Source: an uncultured Mucilaginibacter sp.
Lineage (GTDB): Bacteria > Bacteroidota > Bacteroidia > Sphingobacteriales > Sphingobacteriaceae
Length of the DNA: 37,395 nucleotides
Reading direction: 5' to 3'
NCBI RefSeq assembly: GCF_903893715.1
Contig: NZ_CAITNG010000127.1
Span: forward strand, 1-37,395
Below, piece after piece: positions 14,494 through 24,600 of this stretch. A model generated the notes under the pieces. It worked only from the letters and a program-made list of their open reading frames with translations, did not search any database and was not told the origin of the DNA. The position numbers were made by a program, and so were the translations under genes. Within the stretch, counting starts at the first letter, position 1. The number at the start of each line of letters is the position of its first letter.

Positions 14494-16122
14494 CTATGTT
14501 TGTATCACCCCTACATTAAAAGCTTTTTCAATCGGTGCGTGGTTGGCGGCTTCGATGCCCATGGATATTACCTTTCGGGTTTCGAGCGGGTCGATGATGC
14601 CATCTACCCAGAGGTGGGCGGCGGCATAGTATGGGGTGGTTTGGGTGTTGTAGCGGTCGGTTATTTCTTTTAGCAGTTCGTCTTCCTGTTCTTTGGTGAT
14701 GACTTCCCCTTTGGCTATCATGGTTGATGTGCGCATCTGCAACAGCGTTTTAGCTGCCTGAGAGCCACCCATTACGGCCAGCTTGGCCGATGGCCAGGCG
14801 TAGATGAGTCGTGGGTCGTAAGCTTTGCCGCACATGGCGTAGTTGCCCGCGCCGTAGCTGTTGCCGATAATGAAGGTGAATTTTGGTACAACGGAGTTCG
14901 CTACCGCGTTCACCATTTTAGCACCGTCCTTTATAATTCCCCCCTGCTCGGAGCGGCTACCCACCATAAAGCCGGTAACATCCTGCAGGAAAACCAGCGG
15001 TATCTTTTTTTGGTTACAGTTCATGATAAAGCGGGTGGCCTTATCCGCTGAATCGGAATAGATAACCCCGCCGAACTGCATTTCGCCTTTTTTGTTTTTG
15101 ATAACGATGCGCTGGTTGGCTACAATGCCCACCGCCCAGCCATCCACACGGCCCAGACCGCAAATAATGGAATGGCCATAACCTTCTTTATATTCTTCAA
15201 AAGCGGAATCGTCCAGCAATCGTTTGATGATTTCCATCATATCGTACGGCTTTTCGCGGTTTTCGGGGATGATGCCGTAAATATCTTCTTCCTTAAGTGC
15301 AGGGGCGGCGGGTTTTGTACGGTCAAAACCGGCTTTATTGTAATCGCCCACTTTATCCATAATGTTACGGATGGCATCGAGACAGGCTGCATCGTTGGGC
15401 ATTTTATAGTCGGTAACGCCTGATATTTCGCAATGGGTGGTAGCACCGCCTAAGGTTTCGTTATCTACATCCTCGCCTATGGCCGATTTCACTAAAAACG
15501 ATCCCGCCAGGAACACAGAACCTGTACCATCAACTATCATGGCCTCATCGCTCATGATAGGCAGGTAAGCGCCCCCTGCCACGCAGGAGCCCATAATGGC
15601 CGATATCTGGATGATACCGCTGCTGCTCATGATGGCGTTGTTGCGGAATATCCTGCCAAAGTGTTCCTTATCCGGGAATATCTCGTCCTGCAAAGGCAAG
15701 AACACACCAGCCGAATCGACCAGGTAGATGATGGGCAAGCGGTTTTCCATGGCTATTTCCTGCGCGCGCAGGTTCTTTTTTGCTGTCATTGGGAACCAGG
15801 CACCGGCTTTAACCGTAGCATCATTCGCTACAATAACACATTGCCTGCCCGAAACATAGCCTATGCCGCACACCACTCCTGCCGATGGGCAGCCACCGTA
15901 TTCAGCATACATGCCTTCGGCGGTAAAAGCGCCAACTTCGAGCCAGGGTTTATCTTTATCAATGAGGTAAGCAACGCGCTCACGGGCCAGCATTTTGCCT
16001 TTTTCTTTTTGTTTGGCGGCCGCTTTTTCGCCGCCACCGGCAAATACTTTTTTGAGTTTGGTTTTTAGCTCGTAAACTAATTGTTTGTTGATATCCTCGT
16101 TCTTGTTAAAATCGATATTCAT
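14494..16122 (-). CDS. Acyl-CoA carboxylase carboxyltransferase (beta) subunit, methylcrotonyl-CoA type
   Basis: Biotin-dependent carboxyltransferase, 542 residues. It transfers CO2 from carboxybiotin to an acyl-CoA. Both crotonase-like halves are present. The N half has ARERVAYLIDKDKPWLEVGAF, the oxyanion GSCVAGGAYLP and LPLQDEIFPDKEHFGRIFRNNA. The C half has LQDVTGFMVGSRSEQGGIIKDGAKMVNAV and GNSYGAGNYAMCGKAYDPRLIYAWPSAKLAVMGG. The QDEIFPDKEHFG stretch is characteristic of methylcrotonyl-CoA carboxylase (leucine degradation), which I prefer over propionyl-CoA carboxylase. The biotin-carrying alpha subunit is not in the window. Confidence 0.9.
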   Translation of the reverse strand: MNIDFNKNEDINKQLVYELKTKLKKVFAGGGEKAAAKQKEKGKMLARERVAYLIDKDKPWLEVGAFTAEGMYAEYGGCPSAGVVCGIGYVSGRQCVIVANDATVKAGAWFPMTAKKNLRAQEIAMENRLPIIYLVDSAGVFLPLQDEIFPDKEHFGRIFRNNAIMSSSGIIQISAIMGSCVAGGAYLPIMSDEAMIVDGTGSVFLAGSFLVKSAIGEDVDNETLGGATTHCEISGVTDYKMPNDAACLDAIRNIMDKVGDYNKAGFDRTKPAAPALKEEDIYGIIPENREKPYDMMEIIKRLLDDSAFEEYKEGYGHSIICGLGRVDGWAVGIVANQRIVIKNKKGEMQFGGVIYSDSADKATRFIMNCNQKKIPLVFLQDVTGFMVGSRSEQGGIIKDGAKMVNAVANSVVPKFTFIIGNSYGAGNYAMCGKAYDPRLIYAWPSAKLAVMGGSQAAKTLLQMRTSTMIAKGEVITKEQEDELLKEITDRYNTQTTPYYAAAHLWVDGIIDPLETRKVISMGIEAANHAPIEKAFNVGVIQT

Positions 16123-16172
16123 AAAAGGCGGTAATTGGAAGGCCTAAAGTTGAGGAAAATTTACGGGATTAG

Positions 16173-16733
16173 TTAATTGTATAAACCGGCATAATACTCA
16201 AACAGTTTTAAGGTCCTTTCTTTAACAAGCGTATAATAATGATCAGCCATGGCAATATTTTCCTTGGTCCCTCCGCCTGAATATGCGTCTTTGCACAATA
16301 CATCAAATAATTTCGACTCATTATCCCTGAATGCAATCCAACTCCTTTGCGCGGCGATGAGCGACGGCCTGTCTTTAGGCTTTAATTTGGCCATCAACAG
16401 TTTGTAATACCTGTTCATCAGCGCGTCGTATTTATCTGCGGCTTGGTTGCAGGCGCTTTCTTTACCTGCTGTTGAATAATCAACCTTCATGTATTCTTCA
16501 AAGTAACGTTCTATTTTAAACGTGTCAACACCAAACTTTATGCCTTCGTCAAACTTATCGGTACGCTCCCTGTTATTTTTTTCCAGCTTAACTAGCAGTG
16601 CGGGTATCTCATTTTCAATTTTGGCGTTTATTTTTTTCGCGATTTCGGGCGTTACTTCTTTTGGGTAGTCAGTTTTTTGTGCAAAAACCGTTGCCGTAAC
16701 GAGTAGTAAGATTGGTAAGAGAAAGTTTTTCAT
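16173..16733 (-). CDS. LprI-like (DUF1311) secreted protein
   Basis: 186 residues with a signal peptide (MKNFLLPILLLVTATVFAQ). The C-terminal half shows the LprI/DUF1311 pattern: ACNQAADKYDALMNRYYKLLMAKL, then LIAAQRSWIAFRDNESKLFDVLC. Mycobacterial LprI inhibits lysozyme; most homologues are uncharacterised, so that function is only a family label. I start it at ATG 16733, right before the signal peptide. A longer in-frame start at 17030 would run through the trxB terminator and is rejected. The next gene upstream is trxB, separated by a strong terminator, so this gene needs its own promoter. I could not find a clear one. Confidence 0.78.
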   Translation of the reverse strand: MKNFLLPILLLVTATVFAQKTDYPKEVTPEIAKKINAKIENEIPALLVKLEKNNRERTDKFDEGIKFGVDTFKIERYFEEYMKVDYSTAGKESACNQAADKYDALMNRYYKLLMAKLKPKDRPSLIAAQRSWIAFRDNESKLFDVLCKDAYSGGGTKENIAMADHYYTLVKERTLKLFEYYAGLYN

Positions 16734-16779
16734 GAAGCAATTGATAGAAATCAAAAATGGGATATTATTTATAAAAACG

Positions 16780-16812
16780 AAAGCCCTCCCGATTTTATCG
16801 GGAGGGCTTTCA
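16780..16812 (-). terminator. Strong terminator after trxB
   Basis: GAAAGCCCTCCCGA and TCGGGAGGGCTTTC pair perfectly (14 bp) around a five-base loop, 20 bases after the trxB stop. On the minus strand it is followed by a mixed T-rich stretch. Confidence 0.85.
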
Positions 16813-16831
16813 GTTCTTGTTCTGTGCAACT

Positions 16832-17788
16832 TTATGCGGTTACGATGTGCTCTTTGGCAGCAAGGTAACGCTCGGCTTCCAAAGCTGCCATACAACCTGT
16901 ACCGGCAGCTGTTACGGCCTGGCGGTAAATATGGTCCTGGGCATCGCCGCAGGCAAACACCCCTTCTACGTTTGTTTGGGTCGAATCGGGATGGGTGATA
17001 ATATATCCTGTGGCATCCATTTTTATCCAACCCTTAAATATTTCGGTGTTCGGGGTATGGCCAATGGCCACAAAAAAGCCGGTTACATCCAAAATACGCT
17101 CTTGCTGCGTTTTGTTATTGAGGGTGCGTACACCGGTTACGCCGGTTTCGTTGCCTAATATTTCGGTGGTTTCTGTATTGTAAATGATCTCTATGTTTTT
17201 GGTATGCTGCACGCGGTGTACCATCGCTTTTGATGCACGGAACTCATCGCGGCGAACCAGCATGTATACCTTGCGGCATAGTTTTGCTAAATAAGTAGCT
17301 TCTTCGGCGGCGGTATCGCCTGCGCCTACGATGGCTACATCCTGACCGCGGAAGAAGAAACCGTCGCATACGGCACATGCCGAAACGCCAAAACCATTAT
17401 ATTTTTGTTCTGATTCTAATCCCAGCCATTTGGCCGATGCCCCCGTAGAAATAATAACGGTATCGCAAAGGATGGTTTTTACTTCGTCGATTACCACTTT
17501 ATGCGGCAAGGCCGAAAAATCAACCGAACTAACATAGCCAAAACGGATATCGGTGCCAAAACGTTCGGCCTGCTTACGCAGGTCTTCCATCATTTCGGGA
17601 CCTAAAATGCCGTTCGGGTAACCGGGGAAATTATCTACATCGGTTGTTTGGGTGAGCTGGCCTCCGGCCAACATACCTGTGTATAAAACAGGTTTCATAT
17701 CGGCACGGGCGGCATATATGGCAGCGGTATAACCAGCCGGGCCGGAGCCTATGATGAGGCATTTTACGTGTTCAAGTTCTTCGGGCAT
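16832..17788 (-). CDS. trxB: Thioredoxin-disulfide reductase
   Basis: FAD enzyme of 318 residues that reduces thioredoxin with NADPH. It has the N-terminal FAD motif GSGPAGYTAAIYAARA (15-29), the redox pair Cys138-Ala-Val-Cys141 followed by Asp-Gly, the NADPH motif VGAGDTAAEEA, and the C-terminal FAD motif GVFACGDAQDH. The length matches the low-molecular-weight bacterial TrxB. It has a clear promoter (TTG - 20 - TAACTTTG) and a strong terminator, so it is probably transcribed alone. Confidence 0.96.
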   Translation of the reverse strand: MPEELEHVKCLIIGSGPAGYTAAIYAARADMKPVLYTGMLAGGQLTQTTDVDNFPGYPNGILGPEMMEDLRKQAERFGTDIRFGYVSSVDFSALPHKVVIDEVKTILCDTVIISTGASAKWLGLESEQKYNGFGVSACAVCDGFFFRGQDVAIVGAGDTAAEEATYLAKLCRKVYMLVRRDEFRASKAMVHRVQHTKNIEIIYNTETTEILGNETGVTGVRTLNNKTQQERILDVTGFFVAIGHTPNTEIFKGWIKMDATGYIITHPDSTQTNVEGVFACGDAQDHIYRQAVTAAGTGCMAALEAERYLAAKEHIVTA

Positions 17789-17808
17789 TGGTGTAAGGTA
17801 TTATTCCG

Positions 17809-17839
17809 CAAAGTTACGTTTTTAAGCGGAGCCGGGCAA
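17809..17839 (-). promoter_or_regulatory. Promoter of trxB (TTG - 20 - TAACTTTG)
   Basis: On the minus strand TTG (17839-17837), a 20-base spacer and TAACTTTG (17816-17809) match the Bacteroidota promoter. The ATG lies 20 bases after the minus-7 box. Confidence 0.6.
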
Positions 17840-17885
17840 TAGCTGATGGTCAGGATATTGCCATTAGTTAAGGTTGGAATATAAG

Positions 17886-18992
17886 TCAAAACAATTCCAA
17901 CTGCCCATCCAACTTCTCTGGTTTTTGCTTTCGTGTTGGTTCGCCAAAGTTGGAAAGCGTAATGCCGAGCAACCTTACTTTAACATCATCAATACCAGAA
18001 TGAAACAATAGTTGTTTTGCTGTGGCCGATATGGTTTCAAAATCGCCAACGGGGCTGGGGAAGGATTGGTTGCGGGTAATTTGTTTAAAGTCGGCGTATT
18101 TTACTTTTAGGGTAATGGTGCGGCCTTTCAGGTCGTATTTTAGGAGGCGGTTGTTTACAGTTTGGGCAATTTTCTCCAGTTCGGCGTACATTTCTTCTTC
18201 GGTAGTTAAGTCGTAGGCAAAAGTATCCTCCGCCCCCATCGATTTGGTTTCGCGGTTGGGTTGTACTTCGCGCTCATCAATGCCGCGTACAATTTTATAA
18301 TAGAATTTGCCCGATTTACCGAAATGGCGGGTTAATTCATCTTCCGATAAGCGTTTCAGGTCGGCACCGGTGTGCAGGCCCATGTTGCGCATTTTTTCGG
18401 CTGTAACTTTGCCTACACCAAAGAATTTCTCGACGGGCAGGGTTTCCATAAAAGCTTCAATACTTGAGGGGCCGATAAACTTGAGGCCGTCGGGCTTGTT
18501 CATGTCAGACGCAATTTTGGCAACAAATTTATTGACGGATACGCCGGCCGAAGCCGTCAATTGCAACTCGTCTTTGATGGCTTGTTTGATTTGTTGGGCG
18601 ATATCAATGGCTAAACCGATACCCAACTTGTCGTTGGTTACATCGAGATAGGCCTCGTCCAGCGAAAGCGGTTCGATGAGGTCGGTATAACGGCTAAATA
18701 TTTCGCGGATATGATTAGAAACCTCTTTATAAGCAGCAAAGCGCGGCCTTACGAATATGGCATGCGGACAAAGCTGTAAAGCTTTCTTAGAAGGCATGGC
18801 CGAACGGATGCCAAACTTACGAGCCTCGTAACTGGCGGTAGCCACTACCCCACCCCTGCCTTCGGGCGGACCGCCTACCACGATGGGTTTGCCGCGGTAT
18901 TCCGGGTTATCACGCTGCTCAACTGACGCATAGAACGCGTCCATATCGATATGGATAATTTTTCGGATGGGATATGTAGGTTGGATTTCCAT
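17886..18992 (-). CDS. dinB: DNA polymerase IV (Y-family)
   Basis: Translesion polymerase of 368 residues. IIHIDMDAFYASVEQ near the N-terminus and SLDEAYLDVT around 100 carry the metal-binding acidic residues. VVATASYEARKFGIRSAMPS, TASAGVSVNKFVAKIASD and the helix-hairpin-helix PVEKFFGVGKVTAEKMRNMG follow, and the little-finger domain ends the chain. The tail EKLDGQLELF resembles the QLxLF sliding-clamp-binding peptide and is expected to dock on DnaN. I use ATG 18992, not the TTG at 19004, because a TATATTTG minus-7 box covers the latter. No LexA-type box was recognised. Confidence 0.95.
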   Translation of the reverse strand: MEIQPTYPIRKIIHIDMDAFYASVEQRDNPEYRGKPIVVGGPPEGRGGVVATASYEARKFGIRSAMPSKKALQLCPHAIFVRPRFAAYKEVSNHIREIFSRYTDLIEPLSLDEAYLDVTNDKLGIGLAIDIAQQIKQAIKDELQLTASAGVSVNKFVAKIASDMNKPDGLKFIGPSSIEAFMETLPVEKFFGVGKVTAEKMRNMGLHTGADLKRLSEDELTRHFGKSGKFYYKIVRGIDEREVQPNRETKSMGAEDTFAYDLTTEEEMYAELEKIAQTVNNRLLKYDLKGRTITLKVKYADFKQITRNQSFPSPVGDFETISATAKQLLFHSGIDDVKVRLLGITLSNFGEPTRKQKPEKLDGQLELF

Positions 18993-19001
18993 TGCCCTGA
19001 A

Positions 19002-19009
19002 CAAATATA
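19002..19009 (-). promoter_or_regulatory. Minus-7 box TATATTTG of dinB
   Basis: TATATTTG on the minus strand ends nine bases before ATG 18992, leaving a leader of only a few bases. It sits in the 30-base gap after the esterase gene, so dinB can be expressed independently of it. Confidence 0.55.
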
Positions 19010-19022
19010 GAGGCTAAGGGGC

Positions 19023-20147
19023 TTATTTAATCTTCATCAACCAATCGTAAAACGCAGGAAAATCTCCATGCCATTGTACCTCGTTATGCTTCGCGCCTTT
19101 AATGATGGTAACCGGGATATTTTTTTCGGGTGAACCTTTAAATTTGAGGATATCGACCATCTTTTGCATATCGGCTACTTCTTTTTCGCTTTCCTGGTCG
19201 CCGCAAACAAAATAATAGCGAGTGCCGCTATTGGCGTTTGCTTTAGCGTAGTCGTAAATTTGCGACCCTATCCAAAAAGAAGGCGAGAATATACCCGCGT
19301 TGCCGAAAACCCTAGGGTATTTGAGGGCGGCGTACATGCTGATGAGGCCCCCCATGGAGCTGCCGGCTACGGTAGTGTGTTTGGCATCGGGTAGGGTTTG
19401 ATAGTGGCTATCGATATAGGGTTTTAATGTTTCCACCAAAAAGCGCGAGTAATCATCCCCCTGGCCTTTGCCATATTGCGAGTCGTATGGGTCGTATTCA
19501 CTAATACGGTAATTACCGCCATGGTCGATGCCGACGATTATGGCTTGCTGACCATTTTTCAGGGAATCCATAAACTCATCAACGCCCCACTCCTGCCCAT
19601 AGCCCGCTGTTAATTCGTCGAAAAGGTTTTGGCCATCCTGCATATAAATTACCGGATATTTGGCTTTTCCATAAGCATATCCCGACGGTAAATAAATCCA
19701 TACCCTGCGCTGGCGGCCGAGTTGCGGTATATCAAATTTTTCGCTGATGATATGTACATTGGCACTTGCTGTATGCTTTTTTTCGATGGGGTGTTTATCC
19801 TGCCATTCGGCAATATTTAGCATAACGATGGTATCATGCAGAACGTGAAGGGTACGGTTAGCGATGGGTGCGTCGGTGGCAGAACATTCCACTTTGTTCC
19901 AATCGCCGCGGGTAAATTTGTATTCGTAGGCGCCTGCGGGTATGGAAACGTTCAATTGGTATACACCCGCGGAAGCTGCGGCTAACTGCCAATCTTTCGC
20001 CGCGGCAGTCCAGCCGTTCATGCTTCCCGCAAGGTAAACGGTTTCGGGAATGGGGGTTGATGCCGGTATGGTCACTTTAAAGGTAACTTTTACCTGTGCC
20101 GTGGCGATACTACTGATTAATAATATAAAAAGGAGGATGCGTTTCAT
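19023..20147 (-). CDS. Secreted esterase (Fes/esterase-D type) with N-terminal carbohydrate-binding-like domain
   Basis: 374 residues. The signal peptide (KRILLFILLISSIATAQ) is followed by a beta-sandwich domain at about 19-112 that looks like a CBM20/CBM48 starch-binding module (VYLAGSMNGWTAAAKDWQL ... YEYKFTRGDWNKVE). The esterase domain (about 130-374) has YPVIYMQDGQNLFDE, the nucleophile elbow AGSSMGGLIS with Ser264, and a His in KHNEVQWH. Related proteins hydrolyse ferric-enterobactin or feruloyl and acetyl esters. The sugar-binding-like domain favours an ester on a polysaccharide, which is an inference. No SusC/SusD pair is nearby. Confidence 0.87.
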   Translation of the reverse strand: MKRILLFILLISSIATAQVKVTFKVTIPASTPIPETVYLAGSMNGWTAAAKDWQLAAASAGVYQLNVSIPAGAYEYKFTRGDWNKVECSATDAPIANRTLHVLHDTIVMLNIAEWQDKHPIEKKHTASANVHIISEKFDIPQLGRQRRVWIYLPSGYAYGKAKYPVIYMQDGQNLFDELTAGYGQEWGVDEFMDSLKNGQQAIIVGIDHGGNYRISEYDPYDSQYGKGQGDDYSRFLVETLKPYIDSHYQTLPDAKHTTVAGSSMGGLISMYAALKYPRVFGNAGIFSPSFWIGSQIYDYAKANANSGTRYYFVCGDQESEKEVADMQKMVDILKFKGSPEKNIPVTIIKGAKHNEVQWHGDFPAFYDWLMKIK

Positions 20148-20177
20148 CTATCAAATGTAGTAAACCCTGTAAACAAA

Positions 20178-20205
20178 AAATGCCCCCGATATATCGAGGG
20201 CATTT
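20178..20205 (-). terminator. Terminator after citrate synthase
   Basis: AAATGCCC(C)CGAT and ATCGAGGGCATTT pair across a short AT loop, 21 bases after the gltA stop. A T run follows on the minus strand (A run at 20172-20180 on plus). Confidence 0.78.
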
Positions 20206-20226
20206 AAATTAGCTGAACGCCAGCGT

Positions 20227-21513
20227 TTATCTTTTATCGATAGGTACATAGTCCCTATCCACAGCGCCTACATAAATTTGGCGCGGGCGGCCGATGGGTT
20301 CTTTGTTCTCTTTCATTTCTTTCCATTGGGCAATCCATCCCGGTAAACGGCCTAAGGCAAACAATACGGTAAACATATCGGTTGGGAAGCCTAAGGCGCG
20401 GTAGATGATGCCTGAATAGAAATCAACATTTGGATACAGCTTGCGCTCGATGAAGTAAGGGTCTTTCAAGGCCACCTCTTCCAGGCGTTTGGCTATATTC
20501 AACACTTCGTCGTCTATACCCAATTTTTCTAAAATATCGTCGCAAGCTTTTTTGATGATCTTGGCGCGTGGATCGAAGTTTTTGTATACGCGATGGCCAA
20601 AGCCCATCAGGCGGAATGGATCGTTTTTGTCTTTGGCTTTGTTTATCCATTTATCGGTATCGCCGCCGTCTTCTTTTATTTTTTCGAGCATTTCGATTAC
20701 CGCCTGATTGGCACCGCCGTGCAGCGGGCCCCACAATGCCGAAATACCCGCCGAAACTGAAGAATACAGGTTAGACTCGGACGAACCTACAATGCGCACA
20801 GTTGAAGTTGAGCAATTTTGCTCGTGATCGGCGTGCAATATCAACAACACGTTCATGGCATCCACAATAACCGGGTCGATGGTTACCTCTTCGGTACGCT
20901 GACCAAATGTCATATGCAGGAAATTGGTAACGTAGTCGTATTTGTTTTGCGGATATATCACCGGATGCCCCATCGATTTTTTATAAATCCACGATACGAT
21001 GGTGGTCATTTTGGCCAGCAGCTTGATGATGGTATTATTAACATCCTGCGCCGTTTGAATGGGTTTTAGTGAATCAGGATAAAAGGCCGAAAGCGAACTT
21101 ACCAGTGTGGTCAACTGACCCATCGGGTGCGAATCGGAAGGGAAGCCGTCGAAAAACTTCTTCATATCCTCATGCACCAACGTATGATGGTTAATCTGCT
21201 TTTGAAAATTACCAATTTGGTCAGCGGTCGGCAGATCGCCGTATATCAGCAGATAAGCAACTTCTAAAAAGCTGGATTTCTCGGCTAGCTGTTCGATCGG
21301 GTAACCTCTGTATTTTAGTATACCCACCTCACCGTCGAGAAAAGTAATGGCACTTTTTGTGGCGCCGGTGTTTTTGTAACCAATATCTAATGTAACATAA
21401 CCTGTCAGGTCGCGAAGCTTCGTAATATCAATAGCCAATTCATCTTCGGTGCCCTTTACAACGGGCAATTCGTAGGTTTTATCATCAATTTTTAGTTGTA
21501 CTGTATCTGACAT
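20227..21513 (-). CDS. gltA: Citrate synthase (hexameric type II)
   Basis: Condenses oxaloacetate and acetyl-CoA to citrate in the TCA cycle. The 428 residues match the E. coli-type enzyme. The active-site histidines are in LILHADHEQNCSTSTVR and in LMGFGHRVYKNFDPRA, and the catalytic Asp is in PNVDFYSGIIY. The N-terminal domain (VQLKIDDKTYELPV) and the KYRGYPIEQLA stretch are typical of the NADH-sensitive type II group. I start at ATG 21513 (MSDTVQ). A longer frame up to 21615 exists, but a TACATTTG minus-7 box lies inside it at 21540-21533. Confidence 0.96.
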   Translation of the reverse strand: MSDTVQLKIDDKTYELPVVKGTEDELAIDITKLRDLTGYVTLDIGYKNTGATKSAITFLDGEVGILKYRGYPIEQLAEKSSFLEVAYLLIYGDLPTADQIGNFQKQINHHTLVHEDMKKFFDGFPSDSHPMGQLTTLVSSLSAFYPDSLKPIQTAQDVNNTIIKLLAKMTTIVSWIYKKSMGHPVIYPQNKYDYVTNFLHMTFGQRTEEVTIDPVIVDAMNVLLILHADHEQNCSTSTVRIVGSSESNLYSSVSAGISALWGPLHGGANQAVIEMLEKIKEDGGDTDKWINKAKDKNDPFRLMGFGHRVYKNFDPRAKIIKKACDDILEKLGIDDEVLNIAKRLEEVALKDPYFIERKLYPNVDFYSGIIYRALGFPTDMFTVLFALGRLPGWIAQWKEMKENKEPIGRPRQIYVGAVDRDYVPIDKR

Positions 21514-21532
21514 AGAGGTGTATTTGTATTCG

Positions 21533-21540
21533 CAAATGTA
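21533..21540 (-). promoter_or_regulatory. Minus-7 box TACATTTG of gltA
   Basis: TACATTTG on the minus strand lies 19 bases before the chosen ATG at 21513. No good minus-33 TTTG was seen. Confidence 0.5.
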
Positions 21541-21654
21541 AATAAATCTGCGTACTTTTATAGGTCGTCTTCTATTGGATTTGTAAAAATTTAGTTGTTT
21601 TTTTACATCCCGCAAGTTTAAACCATTTTTTAAATATTATATCCCGACCAAAGC

Positions 21655-24600
21655 ATGGCGTTAAGTATAAATAAACTTTCGAAAGCACCCGATGACCGGG
21701 ACTTTTACAGGTTGTTTTTTATCATTTTGTGCTTTGTCAACATCGCATTCCACTTCCTTTTTATATACCTGGTGCCACAGTCGGTAGACCCCTTGTGGTT
21801 ACGCGGCTTTAGCAGCTTGATCTGTTTAACCACTGTTGCCGTATCATATTTTGACGATAAGCGCATCTATTTTGTAAACGCTTACTTCTGCATCATCACC
21901 TTTATGCTGGTGAACAACTGTTACTTGCTGGGCACCAACAACTTTATAGGCGAGTACTTTTTGGGCTCGCTGGTGAGTTTGATGTTGATCAGTTTTTTGT
22001 GCAGGCGATCGTATGAGTTTATCGGCTTTATCTGCCTGAGCATTGCCAGTTTTGGCTGCGGCTTTTTATTCAATGTGGTTTATACCGAAATACCTGTTTT
22101 GGCCGGAACGACGGTTATTTTTATAGCCCTGGCCGGTGTTTTGTTTTTATACCGCCGCTCGTACATCATCCGCAGCAAAGTCATTATGCACGATGTTACG
22201 GAACAAAAAATGGCGCTCGAACTGACCAATGGCAACCTGAACCACAGCCTGTCGAACCTGCAAAGTTTGATAGCCGCAAATACCAACATCATTTTTACGT
22301 ACGACGAGAAAAAAATATGTCAGGATGTTTGGTACCCTGCGGGCGATGTTTTAGAAAAAGACGTAGTGAGCCTCATCGGATCGACGCTCGACGATTTGGC
22401 CATACCTCAGGTGGCCAGTTATTTTAAAACCGCTGTAAAAACATTAAAAACTGTATCGTTTGATTTTGAATCGTTTTTTAACAACGGGCGTTGGTACCAT
22501 ACTACCATTTCGCCGGTGCTCGATACCGCGCACAAGCCCAATGGCCGTGTTACCATTACTTTACAGGATATTACCGAAATAAAAGAAAGTGCAGCCAAAG
22601 TTAAAGAGAATGAAATGGTGCTGTACAATGAGCAGATAGTAGCAAAAATTGGCAGCTGGTGGACCGATGAAACCGGGCAAGACATTCAATGGTCGAACAA
22701 TTTATTTACGATACTGGAGGTTACCGACATACCGCACGACCGCACAAAACTGAACTATTACATCAGCTTGATACACCCCGACGACCGCGAGCATGCACAG
22801 GTTTATTTCAATTCGCTGGTAAGCAACCCGTTGAATGAACTGGAGCATCGTTCCATCACACCAAAAGGTAACCTAAAGTATTTCAAGGTGGTAAGTGGCT
22901 ATCCCGTGAAGGACGACAAAGGCCGGGTTATAAAAGTGGCAGGCATTGTGCAGGATGTTACCGAAAACAAAATTGCCAACAAGCTGATCAAACAGAGCCA
23001 GTCGGAATTGATGGAGGTGCAGGCCATTGCTAAAATTGGCGGCTGGAAATGGGACATCACCCTGAACGACATACAGTGGAGCGACGAGATATACCATATT
23101 TACGAACTTAACAAGGATGAAGTAAAGCACGAGGACCATTTTAAACTGTTGTTGGGCCAGGTACACCCGGCAGACAAAGCCATGCTGGCGGGTTCGTTTA
23201 AAAACCCGTTGAAAATGACCCGCTCGGTAGTAGAGTATCGCATCATCACCAAAAGCGGCAGGTTGAAATATGTGAGCCTGATCATCGGCAAAACCTTGAA
23301 AAAAGATGGTGTGATAAAAAAAATAATCGGCACGCTGCAAGACATGACTGAGCGGAAGAAAATCGAGTTTGATTTTGAGCGTTCGGAAAACAAATACAAG
23401 AGCGTTCTTGAAACCATTAACCTGGCTGCTGTAACGCTGAACAAAAACGGCGATATTGTTTTTTGCAATAAGCACCTGGCCGAAATTTTGGGTTATGAGC
23501 GCAGCGAATTGCTGAACATGAACTGGGTTACCAATTTTGTACCCGATATTTTGAGGGCGCAGTTTAGGGGTTGGCTGGAAACGGACAATTTTTATGCCCA
23601 GCATACCAGCCCGGTACTTTGCCGCAACGGCAAACAACGCGTTATCAACTGGAAAAACACGGTTACGCTGGACGAGTTTGGAAAAATAACCGAAACCACC
23701 AGTATTGGCGAGGATATTACCGAAATCAAAAAAGCGCGCGAGGCATTGATCATGGCTAAGGAAAATGCCGAAAAATCGTCGCGGTTCAAGTCGGAGTTCC
23801 TGTCTATAATGAGTCATGAGATTCGGACGCCGATGAATGCTGTTATAGGTACTACCAACCTGCTGCTGCAGGAAAACCCCGCCCCCAGCCAGTTGGAATA
23901 CCTGCACACGCTGCAGTTTTCGAGTAATAACCTGTTGGAGCTGATCAACGATATTTTGGATTACAACAAAATTGAGGCGGGCAAACTGGAGCTGTACAAG
24001 CTACCTTTCAACATCAGCAAGCTGGCCAAAAATATTTTAAGTTCGTTTACCACCAAGGCTGAAGAGAACGGTACCAATTTGGAACTGGTGTTTGACCAAA
24101 ACATACCCGTGAACCTCATCGGTGACCAATTGCGCCTGGGCCAGGTGCTGAACAACTTTATCAGTAACGCGGTAAAATTCACCAAAAACGGCACAGTGTA
24201 TCTGAAGCTCGAATCGCAAAACATAAAATTTGATAAGGTATCGGTAAAGTTTACTGTGGCCGATACGGGCATTGGTATAGCGTCGGAAAACCTGGAGAAA
24301 ATATTCGACCCCTTTACACAAGAGTTTCAGAGCACACAGAGCGATTATGGCGGCACGGGGCTTGGTTTAGCCATTACCAAACGCCTGATAGAACTGCACA
24401 ACAGCACCATCAATATTGTGAGCGTACCGGACGAAGGCACCGAGTTTAGCTTTACCATTGAATTTGACAAGGCCGAAATTGAAGAAAAACCCGAAACTGA
24501 GGTAAAGGCCCCGACAAGCACCACAGAAGACAACCTGAAAGGTATGCGCATTTTACTGGTTGACGACAACAAAATGAACCTGCTAATAGCCACTAAGTTT

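Noticed and set aside
16734..17030. Longer N-terminus of the LprI-like protein
   Set aside because: The extension crosses the trxB terminator and the trxB 3' end in another frame; the signal peptide begins at ATG 16733.
17835..17862. GGCAATA/TATTGCC hairpin after dinB
   Set aside because: The loop is long and no T run follows; it overlaps the trxB promoter, so I do not call it a terminator.
18993..19004. TTG start for dinB
   Set aside because: The TTG is part of a TATATTTG minus-7 box; ATG 18992 fits the family.
21514..21615. Longer N-terminus of citrate synthase
   Set aside because: The family's N-terminus begins at MSDTVQ, and a minus-7 box lies within the extension.
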